NCBI RefSeq assembly: GCF_047495875.1
Contig: NC_092462.1
Location: 29,838,523-29,902,522, forward strand
Direction of reading: 5' to 3'
Length of the DNA stretch: 64,000 nt
DNA from: Pithys albifrons albifrons
Lineage: Eukaryota; Chordata; Aves; Passeriformes; Thamnophilidae
Made by a program: the position numbers and the translations under genes. Numbering within the stretch: position 1 is the stretch's first letter; every line of letters starts with the position of its first letter. The notes below the pieces were generated by a model. The model had not been told where the DNA came from, searched no databases, and saw only the letters and a program-made list of their open reading frames with translations. Below, piece after piece: positions 49,501-59,981 of the stretch.

Positions 49501-52500
49501 CTGTGTGTAGTTTCTCTCATGAGATAGATCGTTAGGCAGTCTCTGTGGGGACAAGTCACAAGACATTCTTACTTTCATGTTGGCAGGTTGGATTAAATTG
49601 CGCTTGATGAGAACAGATTGATACTTTGATTAACTACTTTGTTTTACAGCTTGTGGTGACTTGTTCTGTGTCAGGATTTTAAGCAGATAGCTTTATCAGT
49701 GTAAAACATCTTCTCCCACCTACACACAGAAGGCATAGTGTCTTTGCAAGTACTGGATAGAAAAGCTAGATTGAAGAAAGCTGACTAAGTGTGAAATGTT
49801 TGCTTGAGGCAGACGAAGGACAGGACAATTGGTGGATGGCAGCATTGAAGCATGGAAGAACAAATGAAGAAGGGAGATAATTGTTCATATAGTTTAAACT
49901 GTTCCTGTAGTAATCTGCTTCGGCTTTCTTGCTAGTGGAGCTCTGAAGGTAAGTGGGACTTAATGAAAACGAGGATCCTTTGAAGCAATGACTTTTAACC
50001 ACTGACAGTTACTTGGTTGCCTGCCACAGACCTACTGCTCTCCAGTGAGCAACCTGTAATCCTTCTGCACTCTGATGGAGTTTGTATAGGATCATTCAGG
50101 GTGGGGATGTTACTGTTCTTCATAGGCTTTGCTTTTGCTGCAAAATGAAGCACAAGCACTATGAATGCTTTCCTTTGAAAGGATTAATGTCTTCCTTTGA
50201 AACACTATTGTTAATACAATTTAAACTGTCTCCCTAATCACAGTCCCTAAAGAAAAGCTGACAAATTTGTGCAGAAGGCTTTCTTTTCAATCAAAAGTAA
50301 ACAAACCCTGAACAAGGTCCCTTTTAAGTTGGAACTAAGTTGAGGAATGCTAAAATTTACTCACTTTGCTCCTGCCTTCCCTCATCCACTTACGCGAGAC
50401 TGCAGAGGTGTGATTGCATACCTGTGCATAAGACCATATAATTTCCAGCTGCTTCTTTGAAGTGATCTAATTTCAAGCCCCTTTAGTGCTACACCGATCC
50501 ATGAAGACATTTTGATATATGCTGTTTCTTTCACTGTTATGGAATTTGCTCTGGTCTTGTGTACCTGGACTGATGGGGTGCAAAGCTTTGGTAGGTATGG
50601 GTAAAAGTATGCAGTGTCTGATGCAAGAGGTACACTGGTGCTTGTGACCTACTGGAGAACACAGCATCTTAGCCTCTGAACAGAGGGCAACCTTGGTAAC
50701 TGAATTGTAAAGCCTTGCAGCATATTTTGTGCCTACCTTACTATATTAGGCTGTGTATCTTTTGTCTTTGTATTATGCATTGTCCAGGAAACCTCAGTTT
50801 TACAAACTTCTGTGTTAGTTTTTTTTTTAATTCAAATGTGAAACTTTTAAAAAGAGAAACTTCAGTGGGAGGGAACAGACTTCACAAGGGATTCTTGCTA
50901 TGCTGTTTTTCCAGTGTACTTTCCAGTAAAATAAATGCTTTTGTTGACTGGGGGATTTCAGCCCTTAATCAGCTGTGTAAAAAGGTTGATGACTTACAGA
51001 CTTGTGGAGAAAAATTGCAAGCAGATATCCTCCATGAGTTCTATGACTGGACTCATTAATGCAAAGCTGCCCAGTGCAGTTGTGGACTGCTGTTGGTTAG
51101 TTTGGGGTTTTTTTAGTTGGAAATAGGCTGAGTCATGCTGGAGTTTTCTGGTCTTTTCCATCCTCTTCACTTACAAGGGACTGCACAGACATTGTTATAG
51201 ACCTATGTATGTGACTGTACAACTGCTGCTGCTTAAGGAGAGACAGGTGCTTCCTAGTATGTTTGTATATACAACACTTGACCTGATTTGCAAGAAAAAA
51301 ACCCACCAATCAACTAACAGTCTACACTGAACGGTATTTAATATGAAACCAACAAAGTGTATGTAAGTGGAAACTAGTTGCCTAATTTCAAAAGCTGTTG
51401 TCGAGTATCAAAGAGAATGTAGGAAGGTTTTAGGAGAAATTGTGACTTGCCTCTTTGATCCTGATTTCCTCATGTGTGCGATATGTGCACTGGTGCTTCT
51501 TATTCCACATGGAGATCATTAAATATATAAACCCGTGGTGGCAGGGGCAGCATAGGAGAAGAGGGATTAGAGTGTTATCAGTGTAAGTAATTGAAATGTC
51601 TCTGAAAGGCATATGTAAGTGGACTTGACCTTGCAATACAGTTAAACAACTGATAGATAAGATATGGAAGATTTGCCTGCTAAGAAGGTTCTGTTACTGT
51701 GTGGCAGAGTAAAGGCATTAAACTGAGCAGTGCCTTTTGGAAGTAGAATTTTGAATGGCCTGCATGAGAGGTGTATTCACACTTGGTAGAGTAATAACTT
51801 GATCAGAACTAAGTATGAGACAAAAGCCGAAATTATTGTAAAGTGTTAACCATGACCTGATTAAAATAAATAGTTAGTGTTGTTCTTAGTGGCCCCAGAG
51901 TTCAATTCTACCTTTTCCTCCATGAATTGGTGTCTTATAAATTAATTTAATTTCTCACCTTTGGACTCATTATGATCACATTATTTGTCCCATTTAATTT
52001 GAGTTAGTTTTCTTTCACAGAGAATAATGTGATGGTGCAGTTACTGTTGCACATTGCATCTTGCAGAATGATCACGAAAACCTACTAACCTAGTAACAAA
52101 ATCTGCTTGCAATGAATGTATTCTGTCTGCTACTGCTATAACTGGAGCGTGGTAACTTTAGATTGATACGTATCTTAAAAGGATCTCTTCCAATTCAATT
52201 ACTTTCCTTTTTAAAATACAAACTCTGTTTTTAGAATCTACTTTGCGACCACTTAAGTTGTCAAAAGCGTTTTGAAACACACTATTACAGAGTTTGAAGT
52301 CTTTGAAGCCTACGCAATCTATTAGTGTTTTGTATTACTGAGGAAATCCCAGCATCCCAAGATGCTTTTGAAACTGGAAATATTTGCTTCCTTAAGGGAA
52401 TTGATTTGAACTTAGAAATATTATTGCACATTGCAGTCTGCTTGTTGCTGTCTTGTTGCTTTTTGATTAGAGATGATTAAAAACCTGTAGAATTTGTGGC

Positions 52501-53025
52501 TGTGAAGGTAATGTCTGTGTTCTTCAACTGCTCAGATTTCTGATCCTATGCTGGGCTATATGCAAGTGAACCTAGTCCTCATCAGCAATGTCTGCTGCAG
52601 GGAAGTTGTTTTCTGCTAATAATTTAAATTTGCTATTTTTGTTCTTACATGTGGAACTTTATACAGACTGTTTATGATGACTTTGTGCAGTAGGAGTAAA
52701 CATTCAGAATGAACTGTTAGAGATGTCAACTGTTTGTCACCACAGGACAAATGATCTTTTTTGTGATTGTTATTAAAGAGGTGAGTGGCTTAAATGTTGT
52801 GATTGTGTTCATGTATATGCCACATAGTGTTAGGTGCAGGTTTTACTTATAGTAGGTAAATGCTGGAGATGAACTTGCCTTTTCACAGTTTGTCAGTCAC
52901 ATACTCAGAAAGATCTGTACCAAGCAGTGAGATAGTGTTTGTGCCTGCAATAACGAATACAGCAAATGGACCTGGCAGGATGCATGAAACATCAGCTTGA
53001 GGAGACCTTTCTGAATGGTTTCTGT
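43501..53025. other. Non-coding, putative intronic DNA
   Basis: No exon of a recognisable protein, RNA gene or named repeat. A T-run lies at 45063-45079. A locally GC-richer patch at about 49050-49275 has open frames on both strands but no family match. A small open frame at 47830-48051 is treated in the findings. Confidence 0.45.
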
Positions 53026-53030
53026 GGTTG
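53026..53030. repeat. Target-site duplication of the 53-kb LTR, left copy
   Basis: GGTTG, repeated immediately after the LTR at 53891-53895. Confidence 0.8.
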
Positions 53031-53293
53031 TGTTGTAGTTTGGGATTATTATGTAAATTCTCTCCCCTGCCACTTAACTGCCCAGGCCAGCAGTTAACAA
53101 AAGAAGTAGTTAACTGTTGATCACTTGGGTGGGGGCAGGTTTGTCTCTTTTGGTTTTTTTTGATATTTCTTTCCAGTCTTGGCTCGGCGGAGCGAGGGAG
53201 TGGGGGCTTCGAGGAGGCAGGCTGCCCTGCTGGCTACTGCTGGGGCTTTCCTGACTGTCTGGCTGCCACTGTACCCGGACTGCTTTTCGGGCC

Positions 53294-53324
<31 letters not shown>

Positions 53325-53890
53325 CTACCCCTGACTGCTTTTCTGGCCACGCGGCTGCTGCTGTGTGCCCTGACTGCTTTTCTGGCCACGCGGTTGCTGC
53401 TGCCTACCCCTGACTGGTTCTGACCGTGTTGCTGCTGCTGCCTACCCCTGACTGGTTCTGACCGCGTTGCTGCTGCTGCTGCCTGCCTTGGATTTGCTTC
53501 TGGTTGCTCATACTTTTCTGCTTCTTGGACGGGGAACACAGGGGGAAGAGACAGAGTCCATCTGAAAGCTCACTGCTCGTCTGTCTCACTGGAAAGGGAC
53601 TGAAACTCACTCTGCAGTCAGCGGGTTGTGACCTTGACACTTAAGTATAACTTTTCCTCCCAGAGGAAAACCTGCTGTGTTTTTGTTGTTGTTTGTTTTT
53701 TTTTTTCTTTCTCTTGTGGTGTTGAGGAAGTGGGTTGCACTAGTCTGTATATATATATATACAGCAGTTATCCTTCTTGTATTAAAATTCCTTTTCTTAA
53801 ATTTGATAAAGAGTGGTGTGATTATCGTGGAGGAGGCCCCTCCCCCGCTTGTGGGTAAACATTTTGGTTTTTTCCCCTCAAACCAAGACA
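53031..53890 (+). mobile_element. Solo LTR, 860 bp, endogenous retrovirus
   Basis: The unit begins TGTTGTAG and ends AAGACA, so it has TGT...ACA ends. It is bracketed by the five-base duplication GGTTG. Inside lie a Trp/Cys-free, GC-rich middle with a GCT triplet run (53296-53323), four degenerate tandem units of about 40 bases (53331-53490), an ATTAAA poly(A)-signal variant near 53780, and a U5-like tail. No gag, pol or env sequence is attached, so recombination has left a solo LTR on the + strand. The frames open on both strands are products of the triplet repeats. The general look is that of songbird ERV LTRs; five-base duplications are typical of ERVL-type and some other ERVs. The family name is not assigned. 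Confidence 0.85.
53296..53490 (+). repeat. GCT triplet run and 40-bp tandem units within the LTR
   Basis: (GCT)9 at 53296-53323 leads into four units that start ctgactg at 53331, 53370, 53410 and 53448 (spacing 39, 40, 38). Units 1-2 share 'cttttctggccacgcgg'; units 3-4 share 'gactggttctgaccg'. Each ends in a short GCT run, which suggests growth by slippage plus unequal exchange. Confidence 0.85.
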
Positions 53891-53895
53891 GGTTG
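53891..53895. repeat. Target-site duplication of the 53-kb LTR, right copy
   Basis: GGTTG, matching 53026-53030. Confidence 0.8.
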
Positions 53896-54170
53896 ATAGT
53901 GTAGACTTGGAGTTGGCAACACTGAACGCCCTCGCTGTTCTGTTCTAACTCTGACAAAGGTGTGATTTGAATGCTGGCAGTTGTTAATGACCTATGTGTC
54001 TGAGAACTTCCTATGTTGTCATTTGAGTGTGCCCAAATTGAGACTTGGAGCTAGCAAGAAGCTCTTAATTATTCTGGATAAATAGGACCTTAGAGGGTGT
54101 TATGGAGGAGATAAGGAGGCACCTGCTTGTCACAAAGACTTCTTTCACTGGGGCTGTGTCTGTTCTTTCC

Positions 54171-54176
54171 ATAGGA
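54171..54176. repeat. Target-site duplication of the 54-kb LTR, left copy
   Basis: ATAGGA, repeated at 54583-54588. Confidence 0.6.
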
Positions 54177-54582
54177 TGTCTTGTGTAAGAAAAGATGTCC
54201 GTACTACAAGTGCAGACTGTCGCAGTCCTCTGCCAAGGCAGTAAGCTGTTAACAGAGGCAGGACTTTGTGGGAGTGACAGTGTGTGTGTGTATCTCTTAA
54301 GGCCTGAGGTGATTGATGAATGCATCCTTAAGGACCAGAAAACTACCTGTAGAATGTGGTTGTCTTGTAACCAGTAGAATCTCTCCATTTATGTTAGGTG
54401 AACTACTGACCAATAGTGCACTGGCACGTTATATACAGGAGTAGATAAAAGTGAAGCTGCTACTAAAAATAAAGTCCTTTTTCTTCGACGAAGCCTTCTG
54501 ATCACACTGCAGCCTGAGTTGTCTCTGCCTCCTCTGACCGTGGCCAAGCTAATCTACATTACCCCAATAAAGGGTGACCCCA
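54177..54582 (+). mobile_element. Solo LTR, 406 bp, ERVK-like by duplication length
   Basis: The unit starts TGTCTTGTG and ends GACCCCA. The six-base duplication ATAGGA abuts both ends. A TATA-like GATAAAAG lies near 54444, AATAAA at 54468-54473, then a U5-like tail. Six-base target duplications are typical of ERVK (betaretrovirus-like) elements, so that class is suggested. No internal genes are attached. It is only 280 bases from the 860-bp LTR and shares no evident sequence with it, so it is an independent insertion. Confidence 0.65.
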
Positions 54583-54588
54583 ATAGGA
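54583..54588. repeat. Target-site duplication of the 54-kb LTR, right copy
   Basis: ATAGGA, matching 54171-54176. Confidence 0.6.
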
Positions 54589-57500
54589 CTTGAGTGTGCA
54601 GTAATGTAGTGGTGGTTATAAATTCTTGTACAAACATCAATAACTAAATAGTACTGTTGTGGAAGGTGAGCCTTCCTAGTGGGCACATAGACATGGCAGT
54701 GGTTCTGTCACTGGACCTTGTAACATCTTGGTGTATTTGAATGTGTGGCAAGATATGAATCATTTCTGTTCACTTGAGGTTTTCTCATAGCTGCAGAGAA
54801 GTAGGCAATATTTCAGGAATCTGAAGGACCAGCATGGAACCTCTACTCAAAAAGTCTCTTTAGAGAGCTACAAGATAGGATAGTTGTTCAAAGGAGCATC
54901 TGTCTGATGGTGAGGGACTGAGAACTGTCTTGATGTTTGTGGAGTAGTGTCTGAGGCTGGAATAGGAAAGATGCATGAAGAATAAAGAAAGAAGATGAAG
55001 AGGAAAGAAAATTGTGAAGGCCAAGGAGGACACAGAAGTAGAACAGATTAGTGGTGAAAAGAGGGTAACAGATTGAATAGCTTTGGGTTACTCACATGTG
55101 CTAACATCCTAGAGCTTTGCATGCATCTGGAGAGTCTTGTATCACTGATCTTTGATTTTTATCAGAATTCTTGAAGAAAGTTGTAAACTCCCTTACTGTT
55201 GTTTACTAGCTTTGATAGTGGAAGCTGATTCTGCTCTTGGTATCACACTGCTGTGCTGCTGACAGAATTGGTCATGTGATAGCTGATGTGTAATATCAGT
55301 TTCTTTTATTTAAATTCCAAAACAACATGCACAGGCTACATTAAAACAACCCCTAAGTTGTTCAGTCAAGCAACTCATAAATTCCAGAAGTGAGCTTGCC
55401 TCTGCTTTGTTAATTGAGTTCTCTTGCTGCGCTTTCTGATACCATCTTTAATTATACAATCACATTAGTTTTTCCAAAGCTGCTTGCTTCACACACAGGA
55501 TAGATCTGCTAAAAGGGTGAATCAGGGTTGTGCAGCGAAGGACACTTGCCTAGAGGAGTCTGCTGGACTTCTACAGAGGTGGAGAGTTTTCTGTTTGAAG
55601 GAGAGTGCTGAAGAAGAGGAAACTGGCAGGAATTGGGTAGCTGATCTGAAGAATAAATTACATATTCCTTGGATTATTAGATATGGTATTAGGCAAACTA
55701 CTGAGAGCAGACTATTTCTAAATGGTGTCTAAGCATGTGTCTTGTTTTCCAAGTGTTTTTTTGTAGAAATGTTGACTTCTCAGAGCTGCAAGCACGTCGC
55801 CAGAAGTTGTACATTTAATATATAGGGGTACCTGCTTCAGTCGATCTGAAGTTGCATCCTCAAATCTACTTGCCACTAAGATCTCTGATTATTTTGGTAT
55901 GAGATTTTTTGGTCTGTTTATTAGGTTTGGGTTTTTTCCCTTGTGGAGGAACAGTAATGTAGGATAGTACAGTTAGGTTTTACAAGACTATATAAGAAGT
56001 AGCAGTATACTGGTAGGTGCCTTCATTTAAGCAAGCACATGGAACAAGCTGCTGGTAAGGAGAATTCTTGAAAGTGTAAGGCCTGTATCAGCATGGAAGA
56101 GATGGGCAGGTGAGAAGAGTGAGTGGAGCAGGGGAACAAGGAGTATAGACTGATGATATTTTGTAAGGGATTCCTTCTGCTTCCAGCATTGACTGACTCT
56201 CTTGAGCTAATTCTCACTGGTCTTGCACAGGACTCTCCTGTGCATCTGATTCCAGGTGGTTTATTGTCTGAAGAGCAGCTTGTATGGAGTGCCAGCTGCA
56301 TTCCAGAAGCGTTGTTACCCAGACAGATGCACTGTGCAGGATTTATGCTGGTATTGCTGGCTTCTCCACACATGGAATGTGTTACCTGCAAAAAGGATGG
56401 ACTAGCATCCTCAAAAAGGATTGAAAGAAGCAAGGGTTAGAATGGAGTCCATGATCATGGCTGATCATGCAGTTGAATCTTGAACATCCGAATAGACGTG
56501 TGTGTGTGTGTGTGTGTACGTACATATATATATATATATACGCACCGGGGATCACATAACCATTTTTTGCTTGCCTCAGAAATCTTAAAAGTTGTACCCT
56601 GTATATTTTCAGACTCTTTGAAAATGGCAAAAGTTGCTTCTACTTTTGAGAAAGGCTGTATGTTTTCCTGTGCAAGCAGAGATATCTGCTACAGAGAGGA
56701 TTTTCATCTTTTGAGATATGCACAGAGAAATCTCTTCTGTACTGGTAAAGAATTGCTGTATGGGCTTTGGCAGCTTATGGTACAAAAAAATTCTGTTTGT
56801 TGTTGGGAGCCTTTTTTATTCTATGGCTCCAAACTGAAATAAATTAAGTGCCTAGTTAGTTTGCAAAGAGGAGAATAAAAAATGTAAACCTTATGGAGGG
56901 TAGGAAGGAAAGCAAGGAACTCTGTGGCGTAGATATTGGTGCTTGAGGGAATAATATGTTGTCTTAAGCCTCTCAAATATCTGGAAGATACCAGTCTTTG
57001 TTTCATTTTAGCTTTCCCCACAGGTGTGCGACTACTTTGATACTCAGATATCTAGGATATTAAATAATGGATGAAAGGAATGTTTCAATGTTTGATCCTT
57101 TTCTTATAGTCCTGTAATATGACATCTCAATTTATTTGGTTTTGGATACATGGAGGTTTTATCTTTTATGTTGTTTGGTTTTGTTTACTTTGGTATTGAT
57201 ACAGATGCATCCTTTTATGTGAATATGGTGCTCTACAGATGTTTTCAACTGTTTATAACATGGTTTCTGGCAGAAAACTTTTTTCTGGCAGAAAAAGTTT
57301 TTGTAATTATATCTATTACTGGAAATTTTGGTAAAAAAAAACCCTAGAGAAATAGCTTGTACTTTTTTTAACCTGTGTAGTCTGTGTAGCATTAGTTACC
57401 AAGTAACTCTGAAAAGAGATGTGGTCAGATGGCCAAAGTGTCATAATGAAAAACTAAAAATGTAGTGACATATGTAAAATGTTTACTGTATAAGCTCTTG

Positions 57501-57739
57501 TTGTGCGTGTTTATTTCAGTCACTGATCTCAAAAGTTTGAGTTTTATAAGCTGTTATCATGAGCAAAAGTTTGAGATTGGTCCCATATAACATGCTTTAA
57601 AAAATTCTGTCCTCAAAGTGAGTTAAAAGAAAAAAGTTTTATTGTTCTATGTAAGTTTGTTCTTTTTTGTTATACAACTATAGTTTGGTGTGCAGAGGTA
57701 TATGTGTGTTTCTTTTTGGTTTGGTTTTCTTTTTTACAG
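54589..57739. other. Non-coding DNA upstream of the leader exon
   Basis: End of the putative first intron. It contains a compound GT/TA microsatellite at 56498-56541 and no recognisable exon. Open frames at 55484-55732 and 56123-56440 show no family features. Confidence 0.5.
56498..56541 (+). repeat. Compound (GT)n-(TA)n microsatellite
   Basis: About ten GT units (56499-56518), a short tacgtac junction, then about eight TA units (56525-56540). Confidence 0.95.
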
Positions 57740-57870
57740 ATTTCTGTGGATGCCAAAGCTCAGGACACAATATCAATCTCATCATGATGCTTGAACATCT
57801 GTAGCTCCATGGAAGATTTAAAAAAGAAATTCGCCATGGCCTAGTTGACTTGACCTTTGGAAAACTTATA
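57740..57870 (+). promoter_or_regulatory. FHIP1A: 5' leader part of the first coding exon, with three uORFs
   Basis: A pyrimidine-rich tract ending ttttttacag (AG at 57738-57739) is a good splice acceptor, so the exon probably begins at 57740 and the leader starts in an upstream exon. The main frame is closed by a TAG at 57802-57804. The leader holds ATGs opening three short ORFs: 57750-57794 (14 codons plus stop), 57784-57804 (two adjacent ATGs, 6 codons plus stop) and 57809-57844 (11 codons plus stop). All end before the main start at 57871. Such an arrangement usually lowers and tunes translation of the main ORF. The transcript itself is inferred. Confidence 0.7.
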
Positions 57871-57972
57871 ATGTCCTCTGGAACCAGTGCCAGCAAAAAT
57901 CGGCAGGCTCCCAGCCTGCAGGGTGTTGACCCAGAAACATGCATGATAGTGTTTAGAACACACTGGGCACAG
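57871..57972 (+). CDS. FHIP1A: FHIP1A-like protein, first coding exon (residues 1-34)
   Basis: This exon starts the only recognisable gene in the window. The ATG at 57871 is the first in frame after a stop at 57802 and has A at -3. It encodes 34 residues ending DPETCMIVFRTHWAQ, a stretch I recognise as the conserved N-terminal start of the FHIP/FAM160A proteins. The exon ends in phase 0 at a CAG|gtaatg donor (GT at 57973). Joined to the next exon it continues directly into VLKILEKHDP, as the family requires. FHIP proteins bind Hook adaptors and FTS (AKTIP) and help tether early endosomes to dynein. Paralogue FHIP1B differs at several of these residues, so FHIP1A is preferred. The first 19 residues are low in recognisable features. 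No other start fits the frame. Confidence 0.85.
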
Positions 57973-59354
57973 GTAATGTTAATTAGTTTTATTGATTTGA
58001 AGTAAGCTGCATTAATAGGAATTTGCTTCATTCCTTCTTTTGAGATAATCCTGAGTGGCTCAGGAACAAACGTCTTTCATACAGAATGCAGTGGATGACA
58101 CTGAACTATTTTTAAAATGCAAAGAAATTGACCTTTCAAGGTCTGGTTTAGCCTTTAAGGACTAATCACACTTTGAACTGCAGATTTGCATCTAAATGGG
58201 AAGGGGTAGGAGATTGTAATATCTTACTGAAGGCCTGGATCTTCTTACTGGCTTTCTCGTTGATTCACTGTGACTTATACTGTGCTGCAAACTTCTGTGC
58301 TTCCTTTCCTTGGGCTGGGTAAGGCTTGCCTATCTTTGATGAAGTGTATGGGATGCATAGTGCAAAGCTGTGTGCACTGTTGTTTATTATGGATAGATGC
58401 AGGTTATACACTTCAGCATATTCTGAAAATTGTTCGCATGTCATCAGGTTTACAGTTGCTTTTAGGCAAAAATGTTTTGCTCTGAGCACCATATTTTGAG
58501 GTCTTATTTGCTGCAGTAATATGAATAACTACTAACAGTTTGTGTAAAATTGATTTCTGTGCTGTTGCTTTTGTTGTTCTTTGCTATCCCAAGAAGCAAA
58601 CCAGACAAATGCTGGTGTTTCTGAAGTGTTCCCAGAGTCAGTCTCACTTACCTCTAGTAATGTCATGTTAGGGGAGCCACTGTTTCTTTCTGGTTTTGTG
58701 GCAATTATCCTCCACTAAAAGGCTGAAGACAATAGTTGTTTCATGGACAATGAGCTTCACTGTTTGTGTGCACAACAGAATTTAATCCAGAGTTATAAAT
58801 TGAGGGATGACAATTGTTACTCAATCCTAAAATTATATTGAAAGTTGCACGAGTGTGTGGGCATCAGTGGCCATTCAGTATGATAGGAGATGTGGCAAGG
58901 AAAGAGCAGTGCTGTGGGCTGCTGCTACTCTTACCACAGCAAATTATCCCATGATATGGATTCTCCTGAGCACAGTTACTCTGCCTGAAGACCAGGTCCT
59001 TTCATTTCAGTCCTCTGTGACAAAGACTTACTTCAAACATCATTGAAACTCAATTTCTGAACACTAAGGATACCTAGTGGATCCCTGTTTCAGAGAACCC
59101 CTTGCTTTCAGCACTACGACAATTGGCAAATTTAGATACTTATTAGAAAAAGAAAGTGAACAAAAGCATTACGTTTTGGCCTCACACATACTAGATGTGA
59201 AACTTTTAGTTTCTGTCTGTCAATCTTTCTGTATTTAAAAGCATAAAAAGACTACACTTTTTCCATTGAGAATTTTGGTTAACTTTTTCCTTATAGTGGT
59301 AAGTGTATATTTTTTAAAATGTGCTCAAACTGATCTGCCTTTGTTTCTCTTTAG
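57973..59354 (+). other. FHIP1A: Intron between coding exons 1 and 2
   Basis: 1382 bases bounded by GT (57973) and AG (59353-59354), with a T-rich tract before the acceptor (tttctctttag). Both exons are phase 0. No repeat or other gene is recognised inside; the open frames here (such as 58855-59046) lack family features. Confidence 0.85.
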
Positions 59355-59981
59355 GTTCTGAAAATCTTAGAGAAGCATGATCCTTTGAAAAACACTCAGG
59401 CAAGGTATGGGGCAATCTCGCCTGATGAGGCCAGCACTGTTCAGAATTATGTGGAGCACATGCTTTTCTTACTAATTGAGGAGCAAGCAAAGGATGCCTC
59501 AATGGGGCCTATTCTGGAGTTTGTGGTCTCAGAAAACATCATGGAGAAGCTTTTCCTTTGGAGCCTACGGCGAGAGTTCACCGATGAAACAAAAATTGAG
59601 CAACTCAAAATGTATGAAATGTTAGTAACCCAGTCTCATCAGCCTTTGCTTCATCACAAGCCCATTTTGAAGCCTTTGATGATGTTGCTGAGTTCCTGCT
59701 CAGGAACAGCCACTCCAGCAGTGGAAACAGAGTTGATCGTCATCTTGAACCAGCTCTGCTCTATTATAGCCAAAGATCCCTCCGTTTTAGAACTGTTTTT
59801 CCACACTAGCGAGGACCAAGGAGCTGCCAATTTCCTCATATTTTCACTGCTGATTCCCTTCATCCATCGAGAGGGAACAGTAGGCCAACAAGCCCGTGAT
59901 GCGCTGCTCTTCATAATGTCTTTGTCTGCAGAGAACAGCCTCGTTGCAAACCACATAGCAGAAAACACCTATTTTTGCCCA
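59355..59981 (+). CDS. FHIP1A: FHIP1A-like protein, second coding exon (residues 35-243, gene continues past the window)
   Basis: A 627-base exon, 209 codons, phase 0 at both ends, between tttctctttag and cca|gtaagt. It encodes the N-terminal half of the RAI16-like (FHIP) domain, an all-helical region. Landmarks: VLKILEKHDP at residues 35-44, an acidic linker, a helix around MLFLLIEEQAKD, MLVTQSHQPLLHHKP, and the signature HREGTVGQQARDALL at residues 205-219, ending TYFCP. FHIP1A proteins are about a thousand residues long, so roughly three quarters lie to the right of 64000. No frameshift or stop is present, and codon use and splice sites look intact. The protein belongs to the FTS-Hook-FHIP complex on early endosomes. 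FHIP1B is the main alternative; FHIP2A/B are less likely. Confidence 0.93.

Noticed and set aside
50715..51059. 114-codon + strand frame ending in a helical-looking segment
   Set aside because: The plausible-looking C-terminal part has no family match and no good acceptor, and a second frame overlaps it.
53234..53539. Glutamine-rich 101-codon frame on the - strand
   Set aside because: It is translation of the GCT and tandem repeats inside a solo LTR.
56123..56440. 105-codon + strand frame with hydrophobic stretches
   Set aside because: An opposite-strand frame of 136 codons overlaps it, and neither shows a recognisable family or splice sites.
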